This document shows, in pieces, positions 8,363 to 16,053 of a stretch of 64,000 bases of DNA. Position numbers and translations under genes: made by a program. Each line of letters opens with the position of its first letter. The stretch's first letter is position 1. The notes beneath the pieces were generated by a model that had not been told where the DNA came from, made no database searches, and saw only the letters and a program-made list of their open reading frames with translations. Source of the DNA: Caulobacterales bacterium (GTDB taxonomy: Bacteria; Pseudomonadota; Alphaproteobacteria; Caulobacterales; Caulobacteraceae); assembly GCA_019510435.1 (NCBI GenBank), contig JAEKKJ010000010.1, forward strand, positions 124,001 through 188,000, in the 5' to 3' direction.

Positions 8363-9021
8363 GCGAAGCCCTTCAGCTCGAGCCAGAGGTCGGCGTGGTC
8401 GCGGGTGGAGCGCCAGGCGTTGATGGGATGCTCCGGGTCGCGGTAGCCCAGCGCCATGCCTGAGAAGACCATGTGGTCCTCCGGCAGGCCCACGTGGGCG
8501 GCGACGGTCTGCGGATAGCGGGCCCAGAACTCCTGCGGGCAGGTGTCCAGCCCGCGCTCCACCGCCAGCAGCATGACGCTCTGCATGTACATGCCGAGGT
8601 CCGCCCACTGCGGCGGGCCCAGCTTGCGGTCGAGGCAGAAGAAGAGGCCCACGGGCGCGCCGAAGAACTGGGCGTTGCGCGCGAACCAGCGCAGGCGCTC
8701 GGCCTTGTTCTCGCGGCCCACGCCGACCGAGGCGTAGAGCTGCTCGCCGTTCTCGAAGCGGCGCGTGCGGAAGGGGTCCCACAGGTCCGGCGGATAGACG
8801 TGGTACTCCATGGGCTCGCCCGCCGGCTTCTGCGCCACCGCCGCGGTGAAGGCCGCCAGGGGCTTGCCGGCCAGGGCGTAGACCCGCCAGGGCTGCAGGT
8901 TGCCCCCGGAGGGCGCCCGGGCGGCGCGCTCCAGGATCTCAGCCACCAGGGCGCGCGGCACCGGGTCCGGCCGGAAGGCGCGCACCGAGATCCGCCGTTC
9001 GATCGCCTCGCTGACGTCCAT
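8359..9021 (-). CDS. nitroreductase-family flavoprotein
   Basis: A 220-residue FMN-dependent oxidoreductase of the nitroreductase family, which reduces nitroaromatics, quinones or related compounds with NAD(P)H. Seen: the N-terminal RRISVRAFRPDPVP, the FMN-binding RAPSGGNLQPWRVYAL, and the C-terminal EDHMVFSGMALGYRDPEHPINAWRSTR. The start at 9021 has AAGGA seven bases before it. It is the first gene of a pair with the YhhN gene. Confidence 0.88.
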   Translation of the reverse strand: MDVSEAIERRISVRAFRPDPVPRALVAEILERAARAPSGGNLQPWRVYALAGKPLAAFTAAVAQKPAGEPMEYHVYPPDLWDPFRTRRFENGEQLYASVGVGRENKAERLRWFARNAQFFGAPVGLFFCLDRKLGPPQWADLGMYMQSVMLLAVERGLDTCPQEFWARYPQTVAAHVGLPEDHMVFSGMALGYRDPEHPINAWRSTRDHADLWLELKGFA

Positions 9022-9106
9022 CGCCGATCCTTTTGCCCCATCGGCCTGTTGACCGACCCTCAGAGAATCGTCCCTAGCATCGCATCCGCAACGGAAGGCG
9101 ACACGC

Positions 9107-9880
9107 GTGGCCAGGCAAGGGGCGGCGAAACCGGCGAAGGGTTCAAGGCCGCCGAAAGGTTCGAGGCCGGGCAAGGCCAAGCGCGGCCGACGCGGCGGCG
9201 CGTTCGGCCGGCTCGTGCGCGCGGTCCTGGCCGCGGCGATCATCGTGCTCTTCGTCGGCCCGGTGATCACGGTGGCCATCTACCGCTTCGTGCCCCCGCC
9301 GCTGACGGTCCTGATGATCGAGCGGCTGTTCGAGGGCCACGGCCTGGACCGGCGCTGGGTGCCGCTGCGGCAGATCTCGCCGAACCTGGTCCGCGCCCTG
9401 ATCGCCGCCGAGGACGCCCGCTTCTGCGAGCATCACGGCTTCGACGTGAGCGCCATTCAGAAGGCCATGGCCGCGAACGACGCCGGCAAGAAGCTGCGGG
9501 GCGGCTCCACCATCAGCCAGCAGACCGCCAAGAACGTCTTCCTCTGGCCGCACCGCGACTGGGTCCGCAAGGGCCTGGAGGCCTGGTTCACGGTGCTCAT
9601 CGAGGTGGGCTGGGGCAAGGAGCGGATCATGGAGGTCTACCTCAACACCATCGAGTGGGGTCCCGGCGTCTACGGCGCCGAGGCCGCGGCCCAGGCCAAC
9701 TTCCACATCCACGCCCGCGACCTCACCGCCGCCCAGGCCGATCGGCTGGCGGCCATCGTGCCCAAGCCCTTGGCCTGGAAGGCGGCGCGGCCCGGCCCCT
9801 ACGTCCAGCGCCGCTCGGGCCGCATCGAGCGAAACGCCGGCGTGGTGCGGCGCCAAGGGCTCACCGACTGCGTGCTCTAG
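9107..9880 (+). CDS. mtgA: monofunctional peptidoglycan transglycosylase
   Basis: A 257-residue inner-membrane enzyme that polymerises lipid II into glycan strands. It is a GT51 domain without a transpeptidase domain. Seen: a basic Pro/Lys-rich N-terminus, a transmembrane helix at about residues 37-58, the catalytic region [15 protein letters not shown] (Glu in EDARF), [32 protein letters not shown] and [10 protein letters not shown]. The start is GTG 9107 with GGAAGG eight bases before it. Length fits MtgA. Confidence 0.92.
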   Translation: MARQGAAKPAKGSRPPKGSRPGKAKRGRRGGAFGRLVRAVLAAAIIVLFVGPVITVAIYRFVPPPLTVLMIERLFEGHGLDRRWVPLRQISPNLVRALIAAEDARFCEHHGFDVSAIQKAMAANDAGKKLRGGSTISQQTAKNVFLWPHRDWVRKGLEAWFTVLIEVGWGKERIMEVYLNTIEWGPGVYGAEAAAQANFHIHARDLTAAQADRLAAIVPKPLAWKAARPGPYVQRRSGRIERNAGVVRRQGLTDCVL

Positions 9881-9887
9881 GGCCTGT

Positions 9888-9967
9888 CCTGGCGGCCTGT
9901 CCCTGGCGGCCTGTCGAATACCTGACACCTAAGCGCCTAGTTTTCTTAAATATTCGCGGGGGGGGGG
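9888..9967. repeat. short direct repeats and a G9 tract before the Crp/Fnr gene
   Basis: The word GGCCTGTC occurs twice (CTGGCGGCCTGTC repeated in tandem), preceded by a related GGGCCTGTCC. An AT-rich stretch (TTTTCTTAAATATTC) and a run of nine G (9959-9967) follow, about 100 bases before the regulator start. No clear operator was recognised. Confidence 0.5.
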
Positions 9968-10065
9968 TCGCGTTGTGGTTGAACCAGAACTCGCCTTGGC
10001 AGTTAATGCACCGCTCACATAATCTGCACGGGCCGCGACCGGTGCGACGCCCGACGACGAGGGAC

Positions 10066-10842
10066 ATGATGCTCACGATGGCGTCCGTGGACCGCCGGAG
10101 CCTTTGCCGGCCGATAGAATCCAAGCTCTCCAGCTTCCACCGCCTGACGGCCGAGGAGATCGAGGTGGTCCACAATGCGATCACCGACGTCCACAGCCAC
10201 CAGCGTGGGAGCGAACTCCGGGCCGCCGAAGCCGGCGGTCGGCGACGGATGGTGCTGTCCGGCTGGATGGCCTGGGTGGCCCACATCCCGGATGGGCGGC
10301 GGCAGATCATCTCCCTGGCCCTGCCGGGCGAGCTGCTGGACGGCGGGCCGGTGGAGGGCGTGCATGTCGGCTACGCGCCGATCGGCATCGCCCAGACCGG
10401 CGACGCCTCGCGCCTGATCGCCCTGGCGGAGCGGCCGGACCGGCCCTATCCCGGGCTCTCGGAGGCCTGGGCGCGGGCGCGCCGGGCCGCCGCCGACCGC
10501 ATGATCCACCACGTCCTGCGCCTGGGCCGGCTATCGGCGTATGAGCGGACCGCCAGCCTTTTCCTGGAGCTGCACGACCGCCAGCGCCGGTCCGGCCAGG
10601 CTGACGAACGCAGCATGCCGCTGCGCCTGACCCAGGAGGTGTTGTCCGACATCCTGGGCCTCAGCGCCGTGCACGTGAACCGCATCCTGCAGCAGCTGCG
10701 CCGCGACGAGCTGATCGTCTTCCGCGCGGGTCGGGTGGTGTTCTCCGACCTCGAGCGCATGCGTCGCGCCGCCGGGCAGGTGGACCGCACCCTGCCCCCC
10801 CCCCAGCCTCAGGGAGCCTTGTGCCCCACAGCCCAGACGTAG
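10066..10842 (+). CDS. Crp/Fnr-family transcriptional regulator
   Basis: A 258-residue regulator with an N-terminal cupin-like cyclic-nucleotide-type domain (residues about 20-130) and a C-terminal winged helix. Seen: RRRMVLSGWMAWVAHIPDGRRQIISLALPGELL in the sensor domain and LTQEVLSDILGLSAVHVNRILQQLRRDELI as the helix-turn-helix. No Cys cluster for an FeS centre is visible, so it is not a classical oxygen-sensing Fnr. GAGG precedes tandem ATGs at 10066/10069. A run of ten C (10795-10804) lies near the 3' end. The last 34 bases overlap the convergent dehydrogenase gene. Confidence 0.85.
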   Translation: MMLTMASVDRRSLCRPIESKLSSFHRLTAEEIEVVHNAITDVHSHQRGSELRAAEAGGRRRMVLSGWMAWVAHIPDGRRQIISLALPGELLDGGPVEGVHVGYAPIGIAQTGDASRLIALAERPDRPYPGLSEAWARARRAAADRMIHHVLRLGRLSAYERTASLFLELHDRQRRSGQADERSMPLRLTQEVLSDILGLSAVHVNRILQQLRRDELIVFRAGRVVFSDLERMRRAAGQVDRTLPPPQPQGALCPTAQT

Positions 10843-12545
10843 GCGGCCACGGCTGAGAGGTCCGCGTCCGACAGCTGCGCCCCGCCCATCGGCGGCATCG
10901 GGCTGCGGTAGCGTTTGGGCGCCGGGACGCCCTTCTGGATGGTCTCGCGCAGGGCTGCCAGCGCGCCGTCGCTCCAAAGCCAGGTCCCGGCGGTGAGGTC
11001 GGGGCCCAGGGCCGTGCCCTTGGCGTCGGCGCCGTGGCAGGCGGCGCAGGTCGAGCTGTGGAACAGCTTGTCGCCGGCGGCCACCTGCTCGGCTGTGGCG
11101 CCCGGGGGCGTCGGCGGGGGCGCTGCACTGGCGGCGGGGGCGGCCTTGGCCTCCGGCTCAGGCGACGGCGGCGCCGCGGCGGCCACCGCCGCGCCGGGCG
11201 CGCCGCGGTAGGTCACCCGCCAGATGCGGCCCTTCACGTCGTCGGAGATGTAGAGCGCCCCGTCGGGCGCCACCGCCACGCCCATCGGCCGGTGCGCGGC
11301 GCGGCCCAGCGCCTTGCCCGGTCCCCCGAAGCCGTCGGCGAACACGCTCCACGGCCCCGAAGCCTTGCCGTCGCGCAGCGGCTGGAACACCACATTGAAC
11401 CCGCCCTGGGGCTCCGGCGCGCGGTTCCACGAGCCGTGGAAGGCGATGAAGGCGCCGCCCTGATAGGCGGCCGGGAAGCCCTTGGCGTTGTAGAGCGCCA
11501 GGGCGTTGGGCGCCCAGTGGCCGGGGAAGGCGGCCACCGGCGGCGACTTGCCGGCGCAGCCGCCGACAGCCTTGCCGCCGTCGCCGCCGTACTCCGGCGC
11601 CAGCACCAGCTTCTTCTGCGCGCCGTCGTAGTAGCAGCGCGGCCAGCCATAGTCGGCGCCGGCCTTGACGACCACCAGCTCCTCGGCCGGCAGGTCGGTG
11701 GCCGCCTTGGCGTCGGGATAGAGCTTCGGCCAGTTCTGGATCAGCTGGTCGCGGCCATGCTGGGTGGCGAAGAGGCGCCCGGCCGTGTCGATCGCCAGGC
11801 CCTCGGCGTTGCGCAGGCCGGTGGCGAACCGCTCGCGCGGCGAGAACGCCTGGTCCAGGCGGTTGGCGTCGTATTTCCAGATCCCCGCCCGTGTTTCGGT
11901 CTCCGTGCAGGGCTCGGCCCCCGCCACGCCGGGGACCCGGTTCTTGGGCTGGCAGGCGTTGGTGGCCGAGCCCATGTCCACGAAGAGCGCGCCCTTGGCG
12001 TCGATGATGAACGGGTGCATCGGGTGGTCGCCGCCGAGGGGCATCCCGGACAGCACCGTCTGCGGCTTGCCCGCCGGGACCGTCCCGCCCGCGGGCAGCG
12101 CATAGCGCACGATCTTGTCGTTCATCTCGGCGTAGACGTAGCCCTTGTAGACCGCCACGCCCGTGCCGCCGGCCGAGCCCTCGGCCGCGGTCAGCCCGAA
12201 GCGGCTGGTCTTGTCGGCCACGCCGTCGCCGTTGGTGTCCTGCAGGGCGACGAGGAAGCCGCCCTCGGGCGTCCCGCCGCTCGGATAGTACCGCCCGCTC
12301 CAGATGTTGGCGTAGACGACCCCGTTGGGCGCGACTGTCAGCTGGCGCACATGGCCCAGGTCGTCGGCGAACACCGTGGCGCAGAACCCCGGCGGCAGCG
12401 AGAGCCCGCCATTGTCGCCGCCGCACCCACCGGCCTTGGCCGCTGCAGCGCCGACCGCAGGCCCGCCTGCCGCCAGCAGCGCCGCCGCGCCCGCCAGCCC
12501 GACCCCCACGACCGAAACCGCCGCCGCAAGTCCCTGAATCCGCAT
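10809..12545 (-). CDS. PQQ-dependent (sorbosone-type) dehydrogenase fused to cytochrome c
   Basis: A 578-residue periplasmic protein: signal peptide (about residues 1-32), a six-bladed propeller of the soluble glucose/sorbosone dehydrogenase type, a Pro/Ala linker, and a C-terminal cytochrome c domain with one CAACHG haem site near residue 500. Seen in the propeller: ADDLGHVRQLTVAPNGVVYANIW, GADYGWPRCYYDG and MGVAVAPDGALYISDDVKGRIWRV. It likely oxidises a sugar or alcohol with PQQ and passes electrons through its own haem to the respiratory chain. Start 12545 has AGGTGGAG before it. The substrate is unknown. Confidence 0.85.
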   Translation of the reverse strand: MRIQGLAAAVSVVGVGLAGAAALLAAGGPAVGAAAAKAGGCGGDNGGLSLPPGFCATVFADDLGHVRQLTVAPNGVVYANIWSGRYYPSGGTPEGGFLVALQDTNGDGVADKTSRFGLTAAEGSAGGTGVAVYKGYVYAEMNDKIVRYALPAGGTVPAGKPQTVLSGMPLGGDHPMHPFIIDAKGALFVDMGSATNACQPKNRVPGVAGAEPCTETETRAGIWKYDANRLDQAFSPRERFATGLRNAEGLAIDTAGRLFATQHGRDQLIQNWPKLYPDAKAATDLPAEELVVVKAGADYGWPRCYYDGAQKKLVLAPEYGGDGGKAVGGCAGKSPPVAAFPGHWAPNALALYNAKGFPAAYQGGAFIAFHGSWNRAPEPQGGFNVVFQPLRDGKASGPWSVFADGFGGPGKALGRAAHRPMGVAVAPDGALYISDDVKGRIWRVTYRGAPGAAVAAAAPPSPEPEAKAAPAASAAPPPTPPGATAEQVAAGDKLFHSSTCAACHGADAKGTALGPDLTAGTWLWSDGALAALRETIQKGVPAPKRYRSPMPPMGGAQLSDADLSAVAAYVWAVGHKAP

Positions 12546-12654
12546 GCGCCGCTCCACCTGCCTTTGTCGTAGATTGGGTATCGCGCCCACGCGCGGCCGC
12601 AAAGGCCCGATGCGACCGGCGGCCGGAACCCCGGCTTTCAGCGATGGAACAGGA

Positions 12655-12744
12655 TGGCGGAGAGGGAGGGATTCGAACCCTCGATACCCTTGCGAGTATG
12701 CCGCATTTCGAGTGCGGTGCTTTCAACCACTCAGCCACCTCTCC
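12655..12744 (-). tRNA. tRNA-Ser (anticodon CGA)
   Basis: Ninety bases including an encoded CCA. The acceptor stem GGAGAGG pairs with CCTCTCC. The anticodon arm is CCGCA-CTCGAAA-TGCGG, so the anticodon is CGA (codon UCG). A long variable arm (TACTCGCAAGGGTA) and GGTTCGAATCC in the T arm fit a class II serine tRNA. Confidence 0.96.
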
Positions 12745-12806
12745 GACGGGCTGCGCGGCGCCTCCGGAAGGAGGGCCGGCTGAGCGAGCGGCGACTACTA
12801 CTCATC

Positions 12807-12830
12807 CGGCCCCTCTCACGCAAGGGGCCG
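12807..12830. other. hairpin in the gap between tRNA-Ser and the thiolase gene
   Basis: Perfect 8-bp inverted repeat CGGCCCCT/AGGGGCCG around eight bases. No T-run follows on either strand, so a terminator role is uncertain. The rest of the 191-base gap shows nothing I recognise. Confidence 0.4.
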
Positions 12831-12935
12831 CTCTCGCGCAGGCGCAGGCTGTCGCAAGCGGGCGGCTGACGCGCGGTCAGCGTTGATGGGCGCGCGCCCG
12901 GCGGCTAAGCCAGACCGGACCTTCGAGGAGACGCC

Positions 12936-14129
12936 ATGAGCATCAAGGGCCAGGCCTATGTGATGGGCGCCTACGAGCACCCGACGCGCGACGCCCCCGA
13001 CAAGACCACCGCCCAGCTGCACGCCGAGTGCGCGCGCGGCGCCCTGGACGACGCCGGGCTCTCGTTCGACGACGTGGACGCCTATTTCTGCGCCGGCGAC
13101 GCGCCCGGGTTCGGGGCCATGTCGATGATCGACTACATGGGCCTGCGCAACATCCGCCACATGGACACCACCGAGACCGGCGGCTCCTCCTACCTCGTCC
13201 ACCTGGGCCACGCGGCCCAGGCCATCGCGGCGGGCAAGTGCCAGGTGGCGCTGATCACCCTGGCGGGGCGACCGCGCAACGGCGGAAACCGGCCCGGCGC
13301 AGGCGGCGGCGGCCGCGCGCCCACGGGGCTCTCGGATGGCGCGCCGGAGGCGGGGTTCGAGAGCATCTACGGCGGCTCCACGCACAACACCTACGGCATG
13401 TGCGCCATGCGCCACATGTACGAGTACGGCACCACCTCCGAGCAGCTGGCCTGGATCAAGGTCGCCGCCAGCCACCACGCCCAGTGGAACGCGCACGCCT
13501 TCCTGAAGAACGTGGTCACGGTGGAGGAGGTGGTGAACTCGCGCATGATCGCCGACCCGCTGCACCTCCTCGACTGCTGCGTGGTGACCGACGGCGGCGG
13601 GGCGGTGGTGGTGACCTCGCCGCAGGTGGCCCGCAGCCTGAAGCGGCCGAAGGTGCGGGTGCTGGGGGCGGGCGAGGCGCCGAAGGTGCAGCAGGGCGGC
13701 CGGGGCCTGGACCTCACCTATTCCGGCGCGGTGTGGTCGGGCCCGCGGGCCTTCGAGGAGGCCGGGGTCACGCCGGCCGACATCAAGTACGTCTCGATCT
13801 ACGACAGCTTCACCATCACCGTGCTGATGCAGCTCGAGGACCTGGGCTTCTGCAAGAAGGGCGAGGGCGGCCGGTTCGTGGCCGACGGCAACCTGATCTC
13901 CGGCGTCGGCAAGCTGCCGTTCAACACCGACGGCGGCGGCCTCTGCAACAACCACCCCACCAACCGCGGCGGCATGACCAAGATCATCGAGGCCGTGCGC
14001 CAGGCGCGCGGCGAGGCGCACCCGAAGGTGCAGGTCCCCAGCTGCGACCTGGTCCTGGCCCACGGCACCGGCGGCTCGCTGGGCGTGCGCCACGGGTCGG
14101 CGACCGTGATCCTGGAACGGGAGGCCTGA
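12936..14129 (+). CDS. thiolase-like (SCP2/Ltp2-type) acyl-CoA enzyme
   Basis: A 397-residue protein of the thiolase superfamily, SCP2-thiolase/lipid-transfer branch. GAGGAG precedes the ATG. Seen: MDTTETGGSSYLVHLGHA at the position where true thiolases carry the nucleophilic Cys, which I do not find; LCNNHPTNRGG; and the C-terminal LAHGTGGSLGVRHGSAT with the conserved His. It is followed after two bases by a DUF35 gene. In known systems such pairs form heteromers, for example the steroid side-chain aldolase Ltp2 with a DUF35 partner. I infer an aldolase or unusual thiolase in acyl-CoA breakdown; substrate unknown. Confidence 0.82.
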   Translation: MSIKGQAYVMGAYEHPTRDAPDKTTAQLHAECARGALDDAGLSFDDVDAYFCAGDAPGFGAMSMIDYMGLRNIRHMDTTETGGSSYLVHLGHAAQAIAAGKCQVALITLAGRPRNGGNRPGAGGGGRAPTGLSDGAPEAGFESIYGGSTHNTYGMCAMRHMYEYGTTSEQLAWIKVAASHHAQWNAHAFLKNVVTVEEVVNSRMIADPLHLLDCCVVTDGGGAVVVTSPQVARSLKRPKVRVLGAGEAPKVQQGGRGLDLTYSGAVWSGPRAFEEAGVTPADIKYVSIYDSFTITVLMQLEDLGFCKKGEGGRFVADGNLISGVGKLPFNTDGGGLCNNHPTNRGGMTKIIEAVRQARGEAHPKVQVPSCDLVLAHGTGGSLGVRHGSATVILEREA

Positions 14130-14131
14130 GC

Positions 14132-14548
14132 ATGTCCGACACCCAAGAAGCCCCGGCCCTGATGAGCCGCCCGCTCCCGGCCCCCGCCGTGACGCTGGAA
14201 TCCAAGCCCTTCTTCGACGCCGCCGCCGAGGGGCGGTTCCTGATCAAGCGCTGCACCGCCTGCGGCGAGGCCCACTGGTATCCGCGCAGCGTCTGCCCAC
14301 ACTGCCATTCGCCGGAGACGGTGTGGGAGGAGAGCCCGGGGACGGGCGTGATCTACACCTATTCGGTGATGTGGCGCTCGCCGACCGGCCCCTACGCCAT
14401 CGGCTACGTCACCCTCGACGAGGGGCCGGCGATGCTGACCAACTTCGTCGACGTGGCGCCGGACGGGCTCTCGATCGGCATGCGGGTGAAGGTGAAGTTC
14501 CAGCCCACCGAGGGCGGGCCGCCGGCGCCGGTCTTCGCGCCGGCGTAA
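14132..14548 (+). CDS. DUF35 Zn-ribbon/OB-fold acyl-CoA-binding protein
   Basis: A 138-residue protein with a zinc ribbon (CTACGEAHWYPRSVCPHC, four Cys, about residues 43-60) followed by an OB-fold. The family acts as a partner of thiolase-like or hydratase enzymes and binds their CoA substrates. It begins two bases after the thiolase-like gene with GGAGG before the ATG, so the two are surely co-expressed and probably form one complex. Confidence 0.88.
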   Translation: MSDTQEAPALMSRPLPAPAVTLESKPFFDAAAEGRFLIKRCTACGEAHWYPRSVCPHCHSPETVWEESPGTGVIYTYSVMWRSPTGPYAIGYVTLDEGPAMLTNFVDVAPDGLSIGMRVKVKFQPTEGGPPAPVFAPA

Positions 14549-14556
14549 GGCCGGCG

Positions 14557-14745
14557 TCAGTCCTTGTGGGAGCCGTGGGGAACGACAGCGCCCACGACCG
14601 CCCCGGTCGCCTTTACGCCCGTGCCGACCACCGCGCCGGCCGCGCCAACGGCTGTGGTGGCGACGCCCACGGCGAGGCAGCCGGAGAGCAGGCAGGCGGC
14701 GGCGCAGACGAGGCCGGTGCGCAGCAAAAGGCCTTTGGCGGTCAC
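14557..14745 (-). CDS. small lipoprotein, hydrophobic
   Basis: A 62-residue protein with a lipobox LLSGC ending at about residue 23, followed by an Ala/Gly/Val-rich repetitive tail (VGVATTAVGAAGAVVGTGVKATGAVVG) and a short charged end (HGSHKD). The start is GTG 14745 with GGGGAG upstream. It is probably anchored to a membrane by lipid on the Cys. The tail resembles glycine-zipper segments. Function unknown. Confidence 0.65.
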   Translation of the reverse strand: MTAKGLLLRTGLVCAAACLLSGCLAVGVATTAVGAAGAVVGTGVKATGAVVGAVVPHGSHKD

Positions 14746-14855
14746 AGGTGAAACTCCCCGACGAGACCGCCGCACGGTTGGCCGAAAAGCCCGAATAAAT
14801 CGAGGCTTGGCAGGTGCGACCGATGGCTGCGGCTGGGGATCCACCCCCCAACTCG

Positions 14856-15395
14856 TCATCCCACGGCCAGCCGCCGGATCAGCGGCCCCGCCTCGCGCGG
14901 GTGGGTCAAGCGGATCTTCTGCACGTGGGCCAGGGCCGGGTCGGCGAATTCGGCGGCGTTCTTTTCCCGGCGCAGGGCGTAGGTGTCCCAGGCCCAGCGG
15001 ATCGGGTGCTCCGCATCGAGCCATCGGGCGAAGGTCTCGGTGTTGCCGGTGCCGGGCCAGAGCTCCTCGCCGCTCCAGGCCCGCGCGAAGGAGCGGCGGA
15101 AGACCCGGGCCATGACGATCCACTTGGGATAGTCCAGCCAGACGATGTGGGTGGCCCGCGCCTGGATGAGGTCGCGCACCCGGCTGTAGTTGCCGCACGC
15201 CGCCCAGCGCTCGGCCGCCACCGCCGCGGCCACCCGCCGGCGGAATTCCTCCGGCTCGTTGCGGTTGAGATCGTACCACCCGGCCTGCCAGTTGATGGCG
15301 TCCAGGTCGATGTGCGCACCCCCCACGGCCGCGGCCAAGGTGCGGGCGAAGGTGGTCTTGCCCGAACCCGAGGTTCCGGTCACCGAGACCCGCAT
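14856..15395 (-). CDS. P-loop kinase-like ATPase (adenylate kinase/FlaR type)
   Basis: A 179-residue P-loop protein starting MRVSVTGTSGSGKTTFA (Walker A at residues 7-15), followed by HIDLDAINWQAGW, the acidic substrate region common in small AAA/shikimate-kinase-like proteins once called DNA topology modulators. The substrate is unknown; a nucleotide or small metabolite kinase is likely. It is single, with no operon partner. Confidence 0.75.
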   Translation of the reverse strand: MRVSVTGTSGSGKTTFARTLAAAVGGAHIDLDAINWQAGWYDLNRNEPEEFRRRVAAAVAAERWAACGNYSRVRDLIQARATHIVWLDYPKWIVMARVFRRSFARAWSGEELWPGTGNTETFARWLDAEHPIRWAWDTYALRREKNAAEFADPALAHVQKIRLTHPREAGPLIRRLAVG

Positions 15396-15424
15396 CGTCG
15401 CCCTGCGCCTCCCCTAAAATACCG

Positions 15425-15586
15425 TGTCATCCCGGTTTCGGCGCAGCCGAAGACCGGGACCCAACCGATCGCCACGCCGAGCGTCAAGAAGGGATCCGGC
15501 ATCGACGCCCTGCCCAAGGGCCAACGCCGCCGCCTCGCCTGCTCTTGGGTCCCGGTCTTCCGCCTGCGGCGAAAACTGGGATGACA
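15425..15586. repeat. GTCATCCCGG-type inverted repeat element
   Basis: Left end TGTCATCCCGGTTTCGGCG..., right end ...GGCGAAAACTGGGATGACA, with inner parts GAAGACCGGGACCCA and TGGGTCCCGGTCTTCC also complementary. Arms are 15425-15463 and 15546-15586, enclosing 82 bases. It fills the gap between two minus-strand genes. It looks like a non-coding mobile palindrome of the kind common in alphaproteobacteria. Confidence 0.75.
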
Positions 15587-15624
15587 GTTGGAATGCGTCA
15601 AGCGCGGCGCGAACGGGCCGTCCG

Positions 15625-15954
15625 CTACTGCGCGCTGGCGGCCTTCTCGCTGCCGCAGCCCTTGTCGGTGGGGTGGTCGCTGCACCAGACGAACTGGGCC
15701 TGGATGTGGTCGAGAAGGTGGTAGACGGCGTCGGCTCGCGCCTTCGGCTTGCCCGCCGTGCCCGGATCGTTGATCGCCTGATGCAGCTGTTGGAGCATCT
15801 CGGACGTTGGCCGACTGGCCGCCAGATCCGCTTGCGACTGCCCCAGCGAAGCCAGATAGCGCACGTCAGCGGGGGTGAGCGTTGTCGCGTCCGCCGCGAA
15901 GGTCGCCGTCGCGCACGACAGCCAGAGGAACAGCATCAGTCCAACTCGGCGCAT
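15625..15954 (-). CDS. small secreted hypothetical protein
   Basis: A 109-residue protein with a clear signal peptide (MRRVGLMLFLWLSCATATFAADA). Start 15954 is chosen because GGAGG stands five bases before it. The mature part is mostly helical (LTPADVRYLASLGQSQADL) and contains two Cys (WCSDHPTDKGCG) that could form a disulfide. Probably periplasmic; family not recognised. Confidence 0.65.
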   Translation of the reverse strand: MRRVGLMLFLWLSCATATFAADATTLTPADVRYLASLGQSQADLAASRPTSEMLQQLHQAINDPGTAGKPKARADAVYHLLDHIQAQFVWCSDHPTDKGCGSEKAASAQ

Positions 15955-16053
15955 GATCGCCTCCAAGCCTGGCCCTTGCCACCTCGTAACGCTGATCTTC
16001 GCCGTCCGAGCCGTCAAGCTGACCTTGCAGCGGCGGCAGGGCGGGCCCTGCCC

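Noticed and set aside
10066..10842. Calling the Crp/Fnr protein an oxygen-sensing Fnr or FixK
   Set aside because: No N-terminal or central Cys cluster is visible and no fix genes are nearby.
12936..14129. Acetyl-CoA acetyltransferase (true thiolase) call
   Set aside because: The nucleophilic Cys is missing and the DUF35 partner points to the SCP2/Ltp2 branch.
15380..15685. Open frames across the GTCATCCCGG palindrome
   Set aside because: They run through both arms of an inverted repeat, have no ribosome site and look non-coding.
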